This document shows, piece after piece, positions 49,034 to 59,120 of a stretch of 64,000 nucleotides of DNA (the stretch's first letter is position 1; every line of letters starts with the position of its first letter). The stretch comes from an uncultured Oscillospiraceae bacterium (GTDB lineage: Bacteria; Bacillota; Clostridia; Oscillospirales; Oscillospiraceae), in assembly GCA_947627715.1 (NCBI GenBank), contig CANQXK010000012.1:1-64000 (forward strand), read 5' to 3'. The translations under genes were made by a program, and so were the position numbers. Below the pieces are notes generated by a model that was given only the letters and a program-made list of their open reading frames with translations, did no database searches and was not told the origin of the DNA.

Positions 49034-52000
49034 ATGGCCGTTTATCAGAATCTTCTGCTCAGCACCGGCGGAGGCATCATCTCCAACAAGCAGCAGGCCG
49101 ACCAGGTCCGAAACACCGCCACCCTTCTCATCGGTCTGGGCGGCACGGGCGTCCACTGCATCAGGACGATCAAGACCCAGGTATACGACAGGCTCAAGCC
49201 CGACCGGCCTGAGGACATCGTCCCCCAGTACTCCCACATCCGCTTTTTGGGCGTGGACACCGACCGGCAGAGCTTTTCCAATGAGATCGGCGGCTCCATC
49301 GCCGACAAGGTACATAAGCCCAAGAGCACCGGCACCCTGCCCCTCACGAGCAGCGAGTATTTCTCCATCGAGAATCTCAACATCAGCCAGACCATCAACT
49401 CCCCTCTCGCCCTTCAGCACCACCACGAGTTCGACTGGCTGGAGCACGAGAAGATCGCCGTTCCCCAGCTGGGCACCGCCGGCGCCGGCGGCATCCGCCA
49501 GATCGGCCGCTTCATGATGATGGATAAATCCACCGAGTTTATCGACCGGGTCACAAGCGAGCTGCACGCCGCCCGCGAGGGCCTTATCAACCCCACCATC
49601 AACGTCCATATCTTCACCGGCCTCTCCGGCGGAACGGGCGCGGGGTGCTTCCTGGATGTGTGCTACATGGTCCGCTCCATCACTAAGGACATCGGCGGCG
49701 TGAACATCTTCGGCTACTTCTTCCTGCCCGACGTCAACCTCGCCAACGTCCCCATGGAGGCCACCCATGTGCGCCAGTACATCCCCAACAACGGCTATGC
49801 CGCCATGCAGGAGCTGGAGTACTGCATGGGCCTTCCCCACAACGGCGGCGCCTTCGAGCAGACCTATAAGAACAACAAGGTCATTCAGTGGGACGCGCCC
49901 CCTGTGGATATGGCCCACCTCATCTGCGCCACGGATTCCCACGGAAACGTCATCCCTCACGCCTACGAGCACGCCATGAACGTGGCCGCCGAGTACATCA
50001 TGGACTTCCTGACCCATGACACCAGCGCCTTCGGCCTCTCCTCGCATCTGGCAAACTTCCACTCCATGTGGGGCGTCGCCGACGCGAAAAAGCCCGTCGG
50101 CTCCCGCACCGACTACTGCGTCATCGGCGCGGCCTGCGCCTCCATCCCCCTCCGGGAGATCAACACCTTCCTGGCGGCGGAGCTTTTTGAAAAATTCTCC
50201 GCCATTGAGGTCAATATGCCGGAGGACAACGCCGTCAACGCCCTCGCCGTCGCCTCTCTGGCCCCCGGCGCGCAGGGCCTCCAGGACGTTTACAACGCCA
50301 TCCTTCAGGCGGTGACCCTGGGCGCGGACGCCAACTATGAACCCTACACCGCCGACTGGAAATACGTTTTTGATTACGGCAACGCCGACATGGTCGCCCA
50401 CTTCACCAATCAGACGGCCGCCAAGCAGAACGTCCACACCACAAACGCCTCCGCCCTCGCCGACCCCAAGAACGAGCAGTCCCTGATGGGCCGGCTGAAC
50501 GCCGCTCTGAGGCCCATTCTGGGCGACCTCTCCCGCGGCCCCATCTACGCCCACCGGCTTCTCTCCGCCGCGGAGAAGAGGAGCTTCCTCAACATCATCG
50601 ACGGCCTCATCGCCGAGAACGAGGCCCGCTACAGCCAGGAGGCCGCCCAGTCCACCCTTCGCTTGAACGACTACGAGGGCGCCAAGAGTGACTTTGAAAA
50701 CAGGACACGTCGCTCTCTGTTTGACTCCAATCAGCATCGGTATGAAAGCTACAAATACTATCTGCTCCTCCACCAGCAGCACACCCTGGTCATGTCCGAC
50801 TACGAGCTGATGCGCGACCTCCTGAACACCTTCAAGCAGCAGGTCATGGACATCGACGCCGACTACTATATGAAGCTTGCCCGCGTCACGGAAAACCTGA
50901 TGGAGACCTTCCGCGACAACAGGAACGCCGTGTACGCCTCCATCAACGCCAACGGCAAGGTCGCCAACGCCACCTTCTCCTTCGCCACTCCCATGGTCAC
51001 CATCAAGGAGCTGATGCCCCGCATCCAGGCGGAGGTCGAGGCCAAGAACGTGGGCGGTCTCCTGCAGCAGTTTGTGAACACGCTGGTCGCCCATCCCGAC
51101 GAATGGATCAACGAGGACGAGAACCACATCACCCGCCTGGTCACCGACTTCTTCATCAACACCGCCTTCGGGAACTTCGCCGGCCACACCATCACCGAAT
51201 TTTTGCGCGACAAGTACCAGGCTAAGGTGGGCGGCACCGTAAACGACGAGATGCTCAAGACCTTCGTTTTAGAGGACTGGATCAAGCCCCTCACCGTGAA
51301 GGCAAGCCCGCTTTTCCACTTCAACTCCGCCATCTGGACCCTGGCTCAGTCCTCCACCCTGGCCTTCCTCTCCTACCCCACCTCCTCCGCGCCGATCTCC
51401 AACGCCGCGGCGGAGATGAACAAGATCAATCAGCTGTGGAACCTGAAGGCCAGCGCCCTCACCGACCGCATCTTCGTCATGTGCAGCGCCTGCGGCCTCC
51501 CGCTCAGCTCCTACAATAACTGCTCCGCCTACGAGCAGATCTACTACGGCAGCGAGAGCGTGGGCCGTCACTACTACGAGGGCAAGCCTATCTTCAAGCA
51601 GGGCGTGGGCGATCCCCTCCCCGGCCAGCTCTTCAGCAACTGGAACCAGCTGCCCCCCGTCACGCCCCAGAGCGTGATCGACGTGGACGCTCCCCCGCTG
51701 TCGCGGGGCAACAGCCTGCGGCCCGTAAAGGAGCTCTTCGACCGCGCCGTCGCGTCCGGCGTGTTCAACGCGGACGACGGATATTTCTACGAGCCCTCCG
51801 CCGCCGATCTGGCCGCCGCCGCCCAGGTCCGGGAGCGCGCCGCCGCTCTCCTGGCCTCCGCCTCCAAGCCTGAGGACATCCCCGCCCTTGAGAACGCCGT
51901 CAAGGCCCTCCGGGACGTTGGGGAAATCAAGCTCACAAAGACCTCCCTGTACCTGCCCCGCAACGGCGCCCGGATCAGCGAAGCGGCCATCGCCAACCTC

Positions 52001-52558
52001 AACAAGGACTACTTCGTCTACTTCCCCGCCATCCGCCCGAAGGTCCGCAAGTACGTGGAGGACGTGGAGGCCCTCCGCTCCGGCAGCGATAAGCTCATCT
52101 CCGACCTGGAGGCCAGGATTGAGGACATCAAGCGCCTCGGCAACATCCTGGTGGACTATTGCGACGCCATCTTCCACGGCGTCCTCTCCATCGAGGGGAA
52201 CCAAATCGTCTACCATCAGTCGGAGTACGGCATCCAGAACGACACGGTCCTCTCCAACTTCGACAGCAGCTTCCCCTACGGTAAGCTGCCCTTCTACCAG
52301 GGCTTCGTCAGCTTCTCCAAGCTGGACGCTCCGACGCTTATCAAGATCCGCAAGGAGGTCCAGGACCTGGCCAACGCCAACTCGTCCCAGATCGCGGAGA
52401 CGGGCAAGAAGATCAGGAGCCTTCTCTCCGACAACAGGATCTCCGCGATGGTCCAGCTGGCGGATCAGCACGCAAACAAGGCCGAGATCGTGGACTTTGT
52501 GAAGAAGCTCAGACAGCAGTTCCATATCTTCTGCCTCTCCCACGACATCGAGGAATAA
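49034..52558 (+). CDS. Large tubulin-like (Tubulin_2-type) protein
   Basis: The 1174-residue protein starts after TAAGGAGGAATCAACCCA. Its amino end has LLIGLGGTGVHCIRTIK (about residues 31-47), and residues 196-204 are GLSGGTGAG. The latter matches the GTP-binding T4 loop GGGTGTG of FtsZ/tubulins, as in the Tubulin_2 (PF13809) family of bacterial tubulin-like proteins. The remaining 900 residues are mostly helical with no recognised domain. It may assemble GTP-dependent filaments or act as a switchable scaffold. It belongs to an operon with a GTPase and two vWA proteins. No membrane segment is seen. Confidence 0.85.
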   Translation: MAVYQNLLLSTGGGIISNKQQADQVRNTATLLIGLGGTGVHCIRTIKTQVYDRLKPDRPEDIVPQYSHIRFLGVDTDRQSFSNEIGGSIADKVHKPKSTGTLPLTSSEYFSIENLNISQTINSPLALQHHHEFDWLEHEKIAVPQLGTAGAGGIRQIGRFMMMDKSTEFIDRVTSELHAAREGLINPTINVHIFTGLSGGTGAGCFLDVCYMVRSITKDIGGVNIFGYFFLPDVNLANVPMEATHVRQYIPNNGYAAMQELEYCMGLPHNGGAFEQTYKNNKVIQWDAPPVDMAHLICATDSHGNVIPHAYEHAMNVAAEYIMDFLTHDTSAFGLSSHLANFHSMWGVADAKKPVGSRTDYCVIGAACASIPLREINTFLAAELFEKFSAIEVNMPEDNAVNALAVASLAPGAQGLQDVYNAILQAVTLGADANYEPYTADWKYVFDYGNADMVAHFTNQTAAKQNVHTTNASALADPKNEQSLMGRLNAALRPILGDLSRGPIYAHRLLSAAEKRSFLNIIDGLIAENEARYSQEAAQSTLRLNDYEGAKSDFENRTRRSLFDSNQHRYESYKYYLLLHQQHTLVMSDYELMRDLLNTFKQQVMDIDADYYMKLARVTENLMETFRDNRNAVYASINANGKVANATFSFATPMVTIKELMPRIQAEVEAKNVGGLLQQFVNTLVAHPDEWINEDENHITRLVTDFFINTAFGNFAGHTITEFLRDKYQAKVGGTVNDEMLKTFVLEDWIKPLTVKASPLFHFNSAIWTLAQSSTLAFLSYPTSSAPISNAAAEMNKINQLWNLKASALTDRIFVMCSACGLPLSSYNNCSAYEQIYYGSESVGRHYYEGKPIFKQGVGDPLPGQLFSNWNQLPPVTPQSVIDVDAPPLSRGNSLRPVKELFDRAVASGVFNADDGYFYEPSAADLAAAAQVRERAAALLASASKPEDIPALENAVKALRDVGEIKLTKTSLYLPRNGARISEAAIANLNKDYFVYFPAIRPKVRKYVEDVEALRSGSDKLISDLEARIEDIKRLGNILVDYCDAIFHGVLSIEGNQIVYHQSEYGIQNDTVLSNFDSSFPYGKLPFYQGFVSFSKLDAPTLIKIRKEVQDLANANSSQIAETGKKIRSLLSDNRISAMVQLADQHANKAEIVDFVKKLRQQFHIFCLSHDIEE

Positions 52559-52640
52559 ACGGCTTCCTGCCGGCCGGCGGGCCGCAGGGATCTCCTGCTG
52601 CCCGCCCTTTTTCCGGCACCGCCAGGATAGGGGGTATCTC

Positions 52641-54524
52641 ATGGACGCGAACCTGACTGTTCAAAGCGTCATCGAATATTTTGAGGATAAGCTCCGCCAT
52701 CAGGAGGGGGCGATCTCCGGCTCCAAATCCGGCAGCGCGCCCCAATATCCCATGATGGTGTTCCACCTGGGACCCTGCGAGCGCGGGGCCGCGCTGGCCG
52801 ACGGCCTTATGTACCTGTGGCCTCAGTTCCGGCAGGAGATCCCGTTCCTCTCCGTCAAGCCCGCGCCCGGCGGGGCGGAGCTGCGCGAATTTTTCCCGCA
52901 GGGGAACGGAAAATACGCCGTCTCCCCTGACCGCGTAGACGCCGGCCGGGCGGCCGATCTCGCCTCCGGCCTCTCCTCCATCGACCGGCACTTCAGAAGC
53001 TATGTAAAAATCGTCTCCTATTTCGTGATCGACACCTTCGGCCTTCAGGACCTGAAGGCCTTTTCCGCCTGTCTTGACGCGGTCTCTCAGGCCCAGAGCG
53101 CCACGGGCATCAGCGCCGCCATGTCCATGTCCATGCTCATTATCCTTTTGGACGAGTCCAACAGCTCGCGCCAGAAGCTGGCGGGACAGATCAGGAACCT
53201 GCTTGCCCAGAACGTTTCCCAGGGATCGTCTGCCAGCGTCTGCCTTGTGAGCAACCGCCTGAACGACCAGCGCATCGCGCCCCCGGAGGTCTGTACCAGC
53301 CTCTCCACCGCCGTCATCGCCGTCTCCAACAACCAGGACGCCCAGACCGTGCAGGACACGTTCTTTAACCACCGCCTCTTCACCGCCGGCTACCGCCGGG
53401 CGGAGAAGCCCATCGCCGATATTTGCCAGTTCATGGTGACCCGGCTCGTCAACCGCCTCTCCCGCCTCCAGACCGCCGGGGAAAATCTCCCCTCCGGCCG
53501 GGAGCTTGCCCAGCGCCTGGGTGTCTCGCAAAACGGCACCATCGTCACGCTGGACCGTTACGTCCAGGACAACTTCGCCTCCCTTCTCCCCACGCCCCAG
53601 CAGTTGGAGCTGTTCCCCCGCAGATCGTGCGCCGATTTCTCCGGCAGCCCTGAGGCCATGTCCGCCAGCGACTTTAACGAGGAGACCATGGGCGCCTGGA
53701 GTGCGTACCTGGCCGGACTGATGGCCGAGGCGGGGTCCCGCCTGGAGCTGAACCGGGTGGAGATGGAGCGGCTTGCCGCGGACTACGGGGCGTATCTGCG
53801 CCGGGAATTTACCGTCAGGGAGCTTATCTGGCTCTCCGAGCACGGGGAGGCGGTGGACGCCTGCTTTGCCTCGCCCCGCGAACCCTTCCCCCATCTGGGG
53901 ACTCTGGAATACGCCGGGGAATACCTCAAATACCTTCTCTCCTCCAATCAGGAGCTTCGCGCCCTCTGCCGCGGGGCGCTGGACCGGGCCTGTACGGAAG
54001 CCGCGGAGTACCTGAAGGACTGGAACGCCTTGGTCGGCTCCATGTCCTCCCTCCACCCCATCCGGCAGGGGGACGGCTTCACCGGCTTCTACAGCGGCCT
54101 TTTCAACGACTATTACGACAAGCAGAGCCACTTCATCGAGGACGACTTCAAAAAGCTCTCCTCCAGAGAGGGCCTGCGGAAATTCTTCACCCGCGCCGTG
54201 GACGGGATGCTCCAGGACGACGCGCTGAAAAACGCCCTGTGCGCCTCCTTTGTGAGCGAACTCACCTACAACGACCAGGACGACGCCAGCAGTTTGGTGA
54301 AAAAGATGCTGGTGCCCGGTCAGGTGCCGGTATACCTCCAGACGCTCTTCGCTCTGGGCGCGCCCTTCCGCTCCTTCCTCCTGGCCGATTCCGGCTCTCT
54401 GCCCGCCGCGCTGAACATCCCCTCCGGCATCGCCGTCTACGATACGGGCCGGGGCAGCGCGGTGGAGGCGCTCTATCTCTACGGACTGCGCCCCGATTCC
54501 ATCATGTTCGGAGGTGACCTGTGA
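52641..54524 (+). CDS. Unrecognised 627-residue protein coupled to the tubulin-like gene
   Basis: No known domain is recognised. The protein begins with an alpha/beta segment (YPMMVFHLGPCERGAALADG), then LQDLKAFSACLDAVSQ and MSMLIILLDESNSS. The later part is mainly helical with RLVNRLSRLQTAGENLP and YLKDWNALVGSMSSLHP. The LGPCERG pattern could be a degenerate nucleotide-binding loop, but this is speculation. It starts 83 bp after the tubulin-like stop, and its TGA overlaps the next ATG (TGATG). A dedicated partner of the tubulin-like protein is the natural inference. Confidence 0.7.
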   Translation: MDANLTVQSVIEYFEDKLRHQEGAISGSKSGSAPQYPMMVFHLGPCERGAALADGLMYLWPQFRQEIPFLSVKPAPGGAELREFFPQGNGKYAVSPDRVDAGRAADLASGLSSIDRHFRSYVKIVSYFVIDTFGLQDLKAFSACLDAVSQAQSATGISAAMSMSMLIILLDESNSSRQKLAGQIRNLLAQNVSQGSSASVCLVSNRLNDQRIAPPEVCTSLSTAVIAVSNNQDAQTVQDTFFNHRLFTAGYRRAEKPIADICQFMVTRLVNRLSRLQTAGENLPSGRELAQRLGVSQNGTIVTLDRYVQDNFASLLPTPQQLELFPRRSCADFSGSPEAMSASDFNEETMGAWSAYLAGLMAEAGSRLELNRVEMERLAADYGAYLRREFTVRELIWLSEHGEAVDACFASPREPFPHLGTLEYAGEYLKYLLSSNQELRALCRGALDRACTEAAEYLKDWNALVGSMSSLHPIRQGDGFTGFYSGLFNDYYDKQSHFIEDDFKKLSSREGLRKFFTRAVDGMLQDDALKNALCASFVSELTYNDQDDASSLVKKMLVPGQVPVYLQTLFALGAPFRSFLLADSGSLPAALNIPSGIAVYDTGRGSAVEALYLYGLRPDSIMFGGDL

Positions 54525-55165
54525 TGCGCTTTACCTACGCCGACCCCTCCCCCTCCTGCTGCGCCTATTCGCTGCGCCTTTCGGACCGGCGCGACACGCT
54601 TTTGTGGGACTGCACTCACGGCGCGGACACCCTGGTGCTGGAGACCCCCTTCGGCCAGTGCGCCACGGAGCTTTTCCCGGCGTTCTGTGAGGCGCTTGAA
54701 GCCGCCGATTTGGCGGCGGACTCCTTTGTCCAGCTTCGCGCCGGCGTCTGGGCAAGGTACGTCTCCGCCGGGGCCAGGGCGCGTATGAACGGCGGCTGCC
54801 CCCTCCACCGGGAGGCCTGCACGTACACCGTCCTCGCCTGCGAGATAAACGGGAACGTCTGCACCGTCTACGCCCCCGCGAAGACCAACATGGTCCAGCC
54901 CTCCCTTGACGTGCCCCTGCAGATCCATGTGGAGGTATCCCCGGAAATGCGCCGGAATTTTCCCTGGTCCCATCCGAAGTTCATCGGTTACTTTCGCATC
55001 GACCTGCCCCGCGCCGGGGTGCCGGGGGACGGGACGCTCTCCTATACCGTGGGCGGCATCCGCGTGCCCATCACGGACGGGATGCTCGCCCAGGGCGCGG
55101 TGTACGTGAGATCCGACGTCCCGCCCACCCTTGTCTCCACAAACCCCGGACTGAAGCTCAAATAG
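54524..55165 (+). CDS. Unrecognised 213-residue beta-rich protein
   Basis: ATG 54524 overlaps the previous stop codon and follows GGAGGTGACCTG. The sequence is rich in beta-strand patterns (YSLRLSDRRDTLLWDC, LQIHVEVSPEMRR, GYFRIDLPRAG). It has several cysteines (CTHGADTL, GGCPLHREACTYTVLACEI) but no clear metal motif, and no signal or membrane segment. It ends VSTNPGLKLK. Function unknown. Tight coupling implies that it works with the flanking tubulin-like partner and GTPase. Confidence 0.65.
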   Translation: MRFTYADPSPSCCAYSLRLSDRRDTLLWDCTHGADTLVLETPFGQCATELFPAFCEALEAADLAADSFVQLRAGVWARYVSAGARARMNGGCPLHREACTYTVLACEINGNVCTVYAPAKTNMVQPSLDVPLQIHVEVSPEMRRNFPWSHPKFIGYFRIDLPRAGVPGDGTLSYTVGGIRVPITDGMLAQGAVYVRSDVPPTLVSTNPGLKLK

Positions 55166-55188
55166 ACAGACCTTAAGGGAGAACCGAT

Positions 55189-56787
55189 ATGAGTTACGAT
55201 ATTACCTGCCCCTATTGTTTTGAACATTTCAGGGATGAAGACGTGATGTTCCGCTCGGAGAAGATCAACCAGGGCGACCCTCACATCATCCCCGACGAAT
55301 ATGACGACCTGGACGACTTTATCGCCCGCTACCACGGCCCCGACAAGGAGGCGCTGGTTTTCCGCCAAGCGGACTGGGATTTCTTCGCGGAGGGCGAGGA
55401 CGAGGTCTACGAAGCCTTCTGGAAACGGTATAACGGCACCACCGAGACAAATTACGCCGACAAGGTCCTCAATCTTCCCCCCGCCTACCGCCGGCGCGTG
55501 CTGAACCCCTCCGACCCCCACCACCAGACGTATCTCGCCGTCCAGCCCGACGGGGGCTATTTTATCCGGGACAACCAGGGCATGGTGGCCCAGGTGCAGC
55601 TGTTGACAGGCGAACACTGCAACCGGCGCGTCTGCCCCCACTGCCACAACCCCCTGCCGGACGGGTACGGAAAAAATACCGTGAAATTCGTCACCGTCAT
55701 CGGTATCACCGGCTCAGGCAAGACGGTGTACCTCTCCCAGCTCCTTCGGAAAATGCAAAATTACGCCGCTCTTGTGGGCCTCTCCGCCATCGTCAACGCC
55801 CCCTCCGCCCGCGTCTTTGTGGAGAGCAACGTGGTGGCCGACCGCAAACCCCTTCCCGGCTCCACCCCGGCAAACAGGCTCCAGCAGCCCATCTTCTACG
55901 AGATGGTCCGCAACTCCGAGGGCAGTCAAAAGGTGTCCAACACCTTCGTCCTCTACGATGTGGCGGGCGAGGTATTCAGCTCAGGGGACAACACCCTGGT
56001 CAATCGCTTCGCCCCCTATGTGGAGCACGCCGACGGCGTGATCGTCCTCATCGACCCTTTGCAGTTCGACATCATCAGCAGCGCCTCCCGGAACAAAAAG
56101 GCGCTGGTCGATCCCACCATCGTGTTCGACACCATCCACACGCTCATCTCCCACGGCGACCAAAACCGCAAGTGCGACATCCCCTTCGCCGTGTGCATCT
56201 CCAAGGACGACACCGGCGATTTCCAGCAGGTCCTCTCGCAAAATATGCGGACCTTGCTTCTGAAGGACGTAAGCAGTGTGCGCGACAACAACGGCTTTGC
56301 GGTCCCCATCTTTAACGCCGCTGAGTATAACGCCATCCTCCGAGAGCTGACGGACTTCATGCAGGGTCCCAACGTCAATGACAACCGCATGGCCCTGGCG
56401 ACCCTTCTCCACAACAACTACTCCCGGTATTCCTTCTTCGCCATCACCGCCCTTGGCTGTGAGGTCGAGGAGAGCGGCGAGGGCGTTCAAAAGTACCAGT
56501 ACCCCGTGGGTCCCGTGATCCCACGGCGCATCGAGGAGCCGCTTCTGTGGCTCTTCCATTGCCTGGGCTATATCGGCGTCAACCAGCCCATCGAATACCC
56601 CTACAACCCCAGATGCCCCAACTGCGGCTCCAGGGCGACCTTCCCCCTGCCGGAGGATGAGCGCACGGCGCGTATACGCGAGGGGTTCCTCAGATCCCGA
56701 ACGGTCAATGTGGACGCCGGCTGCGCGGCGTGCTGGTCAAGATGGAATCTTCAAACCGGGGAGATCGTCCCCCCGGGCAATAAGTGA
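55189..56787 (+). CDS. Zinc-ribbon P-loop GTPase (double-GTPase-like)
   Basis: The 532-residue protein starts with a zinc ribbon (ITCPYCFEHF), and its second half (CNRRVCPHCHNPL) lies near residue 144. The GTPase core has Walker A GITGSGKT at residues 172-179, the DxxG motif DVAGE at 257-261, and a likely G4 motif CISKDD near residue 338. A last cysteine pair (RCPNCGSRA, CAACWSRW) sits at the C-terminus. It resembles the double-GTPase families known from comparative genomics to pair with GAP1 proteins, and such a gene is next. This family assignment is from memory. It probably cycles GTP to control the complex. Confidence 0.75.
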   Translation: MSYDITCPYCFEHFRDEDVMFRSEKINQGDPHIIPDEYDDLDDFIARYHGPDKEALVFRQADWDFFAEGEDEVYEAFWKRYNGTTETNYADKVLNLPPAYRRRVLNPSDPHHQTYLAVQPDGGYFIRDNQGMVAQVQLLTGEHCNRRVCPHCHNPLPDGYGKNTVKFVTVIGITGSGKTVYLSQLLRKMQNYAALVGLSAIVNAPSARVFVESNVVADRKPLPGSTPANRLQQPIFYEMVRNSEGSQKVSNTFVLYDVAGEVFSSGDNTLVNRFAPYVEHADGVIVLIDPLQFDIISSASRNKKALVDPTIVFDTIHTLISHGDQNRKCDIPFAVCISKDDTGDFQQVLSQNMRTLLLKDVSSVRDNNGFAVPIFNAAEYNAILRELTDFMQGPNVNDNRMALATLLHNNYSRYSFFAITALGCEVEESGEGVQKYQYPVGPVIPRRIEEPLLWLFHCLGYIGVNQPIEYPYNPRCPNCGSRATFPLPEDERTARIREGFLRSRTVNVDAGCAACWSRWNLQTGEIVPPGNK

Positions 56788-56800
56788 GAGGAGGCCCTGC

Positions 56801-59110
56801 ATGGACAGTAAAGTTTATCAGTGCTGCTACACCAACGCCATCCGTCAGCTGGGAGACACCCGCACCACCGGCTGGCAGACCGTGGCGGTCTCGCCGGACA
56901 TCCCCCACGAGGCTTACGCCGCCTGCTCTAAGCTCCAGATCGCCAACTCCTCCATCCAGTCCGTGCCCACGGACGAGAACGGCGATGTGCTGAAGCTCAC
57001 CGAGATCTACGGCGACGGAAGCTCCCTGTACGTCCTTCGCACCGTCTATGGGCTTATGGACGACAAGGGGCGGCCCAATATGTTCTCCCACGCCTACATA
57101 TTCCCCCTCGCCGGCGGCCTTCAGGCCATCCAGGACCCCAACCTCTTCCTCTCTCTTGACGAGCGCTGCTTTAAGGACTCCGAGGAGGCCGCGGAGAGTT
57201 GGGACGGCCGCCTTGCGTACCTTGAGCCCCTGACGCTGGAGACGGCGCTGGCGCGCGCCGGCCTCGACCGGGAGAAGTATATCAAGCTCATCCACTGCGT
57301 TTACGCCCAGCTCTCCGAGAAGAGGTCCACCCAGCCGCTCTACGTCCAGTACGACGGCACGGCGGAGAATATGCGCGCCATCCTCTACTGCGTCTATTAC
57401 GGCCTCCCCTACGGCATAAGGCGTTCGCTGAAGATCGCCTCATGCCCCTCCTGGGGAGACGCCTCCAAGAACCTGGTCTTTTCCCGCAATGCCGGGGAAA
57501 AGGGCCTCTACGTGGACCCCGCCTCCGGGGAGGAAAACATCCTCACCGGCGCCGTGGAAAAGCGCATCGCCCGCAACGGCTTCATCGACCACGCCGTCCG
57601 TGACCTGCCCTACGGGGCGTTCGGCGGCTTCTTCTCCGGCCTCGACCAAATGACCGCCTCCCTGGGGGACCCCCTGGGGAAGAGCGAACTCACCGTAAGG
57701 CTGGCCTACACCCTTCTTGAGGGCGGCGACGTGACGGCCATGTCCGAGGACGGACTGGAACGGACCCTCAGCGACACCCTGCGCCTGAAGCCCACCTCCG
57801 ACGAGCGCGTCTGCGGCTTTATCGCCCAACTGGTGGGCGAGCTGGACGCCCGCCGCTTCCCCCTGTCCGACGAGATCGAGCAGACTTTGAGCGACTGGAT
57901 CACCTCCTCCGGCTCCGACGTTCTGCGCGCCGCCGGCACCAGCCACAGCGTACACCGCCTCTTCTCCCTGACAGACAGCGAGGCCGTGGAGAAGCTGGCC
58001 TCCATGTCCCAGGAGTCGAGGGCCTTCTATACCGGCGTTATCCGTGATCAGGCCCGCGGCCAGGAGATCCTCCGCCTCTACTTTGACAGCCGCCTGGCCG
58101 CCGCCGGCGAGACCTGGGCAGGGCTGCACTCCCTCCTTGACGACGCCGCCGTTTTAGACGACCCGTCCGCCCTCCACGCCGCCGTTTTACAGCGGGCCGA
58201 GGCGCTCTATGCCCAGGGCGTGTCCCTGGGCGCCGACCCGGTGGAGAACCTGGTGGGCTACCGGGACGTGATGATGCGCGTTCTCCCCCAGGAGGAGACC
58301 AATGCCCGCGGCCAGCGCGCGCTGGAGGCGTATTGGAGCGGCGTGAACTACGACAACTTCTCGTTCGACAAGGCCCACGAGTATATATCCATGCGCACCA
58401 CCAACCCCCAGTGCTCCGCCATTTTGAACCTCATCGTCATGGGCGCGAAATACCGTGAGGACAACGAGACGGAATTTTTCCTCTCCCTGCGCCGGTTCCT
58501 CCGGGATCCGGCCCTCTCCGCCCAGAACCGGGAAAAGGTCCTTGCGCGCCTTCGTGAGGTCGTCGCCTCCCGCGCCCCTGAGAGGGCGGAGAACTTCGAC
58601 ATATGGGCGGACATGGCAAGCAGCGCCGGCACCGTCACCCAGCTGAACGCCCTCCTGGCCCTCCGCGCGGCGCTGATGCCCTTTGACGCGCAAACGCTCA
58701 TCCAGGTCCTGCAGGAGCATGACCTGTCCGAATTCCGCAAACGGCGCTCCGGCGCGGTCCTCTTCCAGATGCTCTACCGCGAGTGTACGCGGAACGACCT
58801 CAAAGACGCCCCGCTGCCCCTGGATTTGTGGCTGCGCCTTGGGAGCCTGAGCTTCAACAATCCCTTCGACATTTTCAACAAGTGCGAAGGGTGCGTCCTC
58901 TCCGCCAGCCCCGCCGCGGTCGTCCGGGACAGCCAGCTTATGAAGACGGCGAAATACAGGACCTTGGCCGAGAACTATGTGCTCATGAAGGGCGATGCCT
59001 CCAAGGCGGTGAAGCGGTGGCTCTCCGAGGCCAGGGACACCCATAATACCGCCGCCCCCGGCGGCGAGGCTCCTCGCTCCGGGTACAAGGGCCTCTTTGG
59101 CAAGAAGTGA
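56801..59110 (+). CDS. GAP1-like GTPase-associated protein
   Basis: The 769-residue protein starts at ATG 56801 after GAGAGGAGGCCCTGC. Its amino end, with YQCCYTNAIRQL, TTGWQTVAVSPDIP, LYVLRTVYGLMDDKGRPN and FSHAYIFPL, fits the N2-type domain of GTPase-associated protein 1. A long helical middle and C-terminal part follows. Proteins of this class accompany double-GTPases in predicted signalling or conflict operons. The role as activator, substrate or scaffold is not established. The following gene starts about 10 bp past the stop. Confidence 0.7.
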   Translation: MDSKVYQCCYTNAIRQLGDTRTTGWQTVAVSPDIPHEAYAACSKLQIANSSIQSVPTDENGDVLKLTEIYGDGSSLYVLRTVYGLMDDKGRPNMFSHAYIFPLAGGLQAIQDPNLFLSLDERCFKDSEEAAESWDGRLAYLEPLTLETALARAGLDREKYIKLIHCVYAQLSEKRSTQPLYVQYDGTAENMRAILYCVYYGLPYGIRRSLKIASCPSWGDASKNLVFSRNAGEKGLYVDPASGEENILTGAVEKRIARNGFIDHAVRDLPYGAFGGFFSGLDQMTASLGDPLGKSELTVRLAYTLLEGGDVTAMSEDGLERTLSDTLRLKPTSDERVCGFIAQLVGELDARRFPLSDEIEQTLSDWITSSGSDVLRAAGTSHSVHRLFSLTDSEAVEKLASMSQESRAFYTGVIRDQARGQEILRLYFDSRLAAAGETWAGLHSLLDDAAVLDDPSALHAAVLQRAEALYAQGVSLGADPVENLVGYRDVMMRVLPQEETNARGQRALEAYWSGVNYDNFSFDKAHEYISMRTTNPQCSAILNLIVMGAKYREDNETEFFLSLRRFLRDPALSAQNREKVLARLREVVASRAPERAENFDIWADMASSAGTVTQLNALLALRAALMPFDAQTLIQVLQEHDLSEFRKRRSGAVLFQMLYRECTRNDLKDAPLPLDLWLRLGSLSFNNPFDIFNKCEGCVLSASPAAVVRDSQLMKTAKYRTLAENYVLMKGDASKAVKRWLSEARDTHNTAAPGGEAPRSGYKGLFGKK

Positions 59111-59120
59111 GGGCGCGGCC

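Noticed and set aside
46736-51187. 1483-codon open frame on the minus strand opposite the vWA and tubulin-like genes
   Set aside because: It is a shadow of GC-rich codon use: low-complexity Val/Gly/Asp/His composition, no domain, and two well-supported genes with ribosome sites lie on the other strand.
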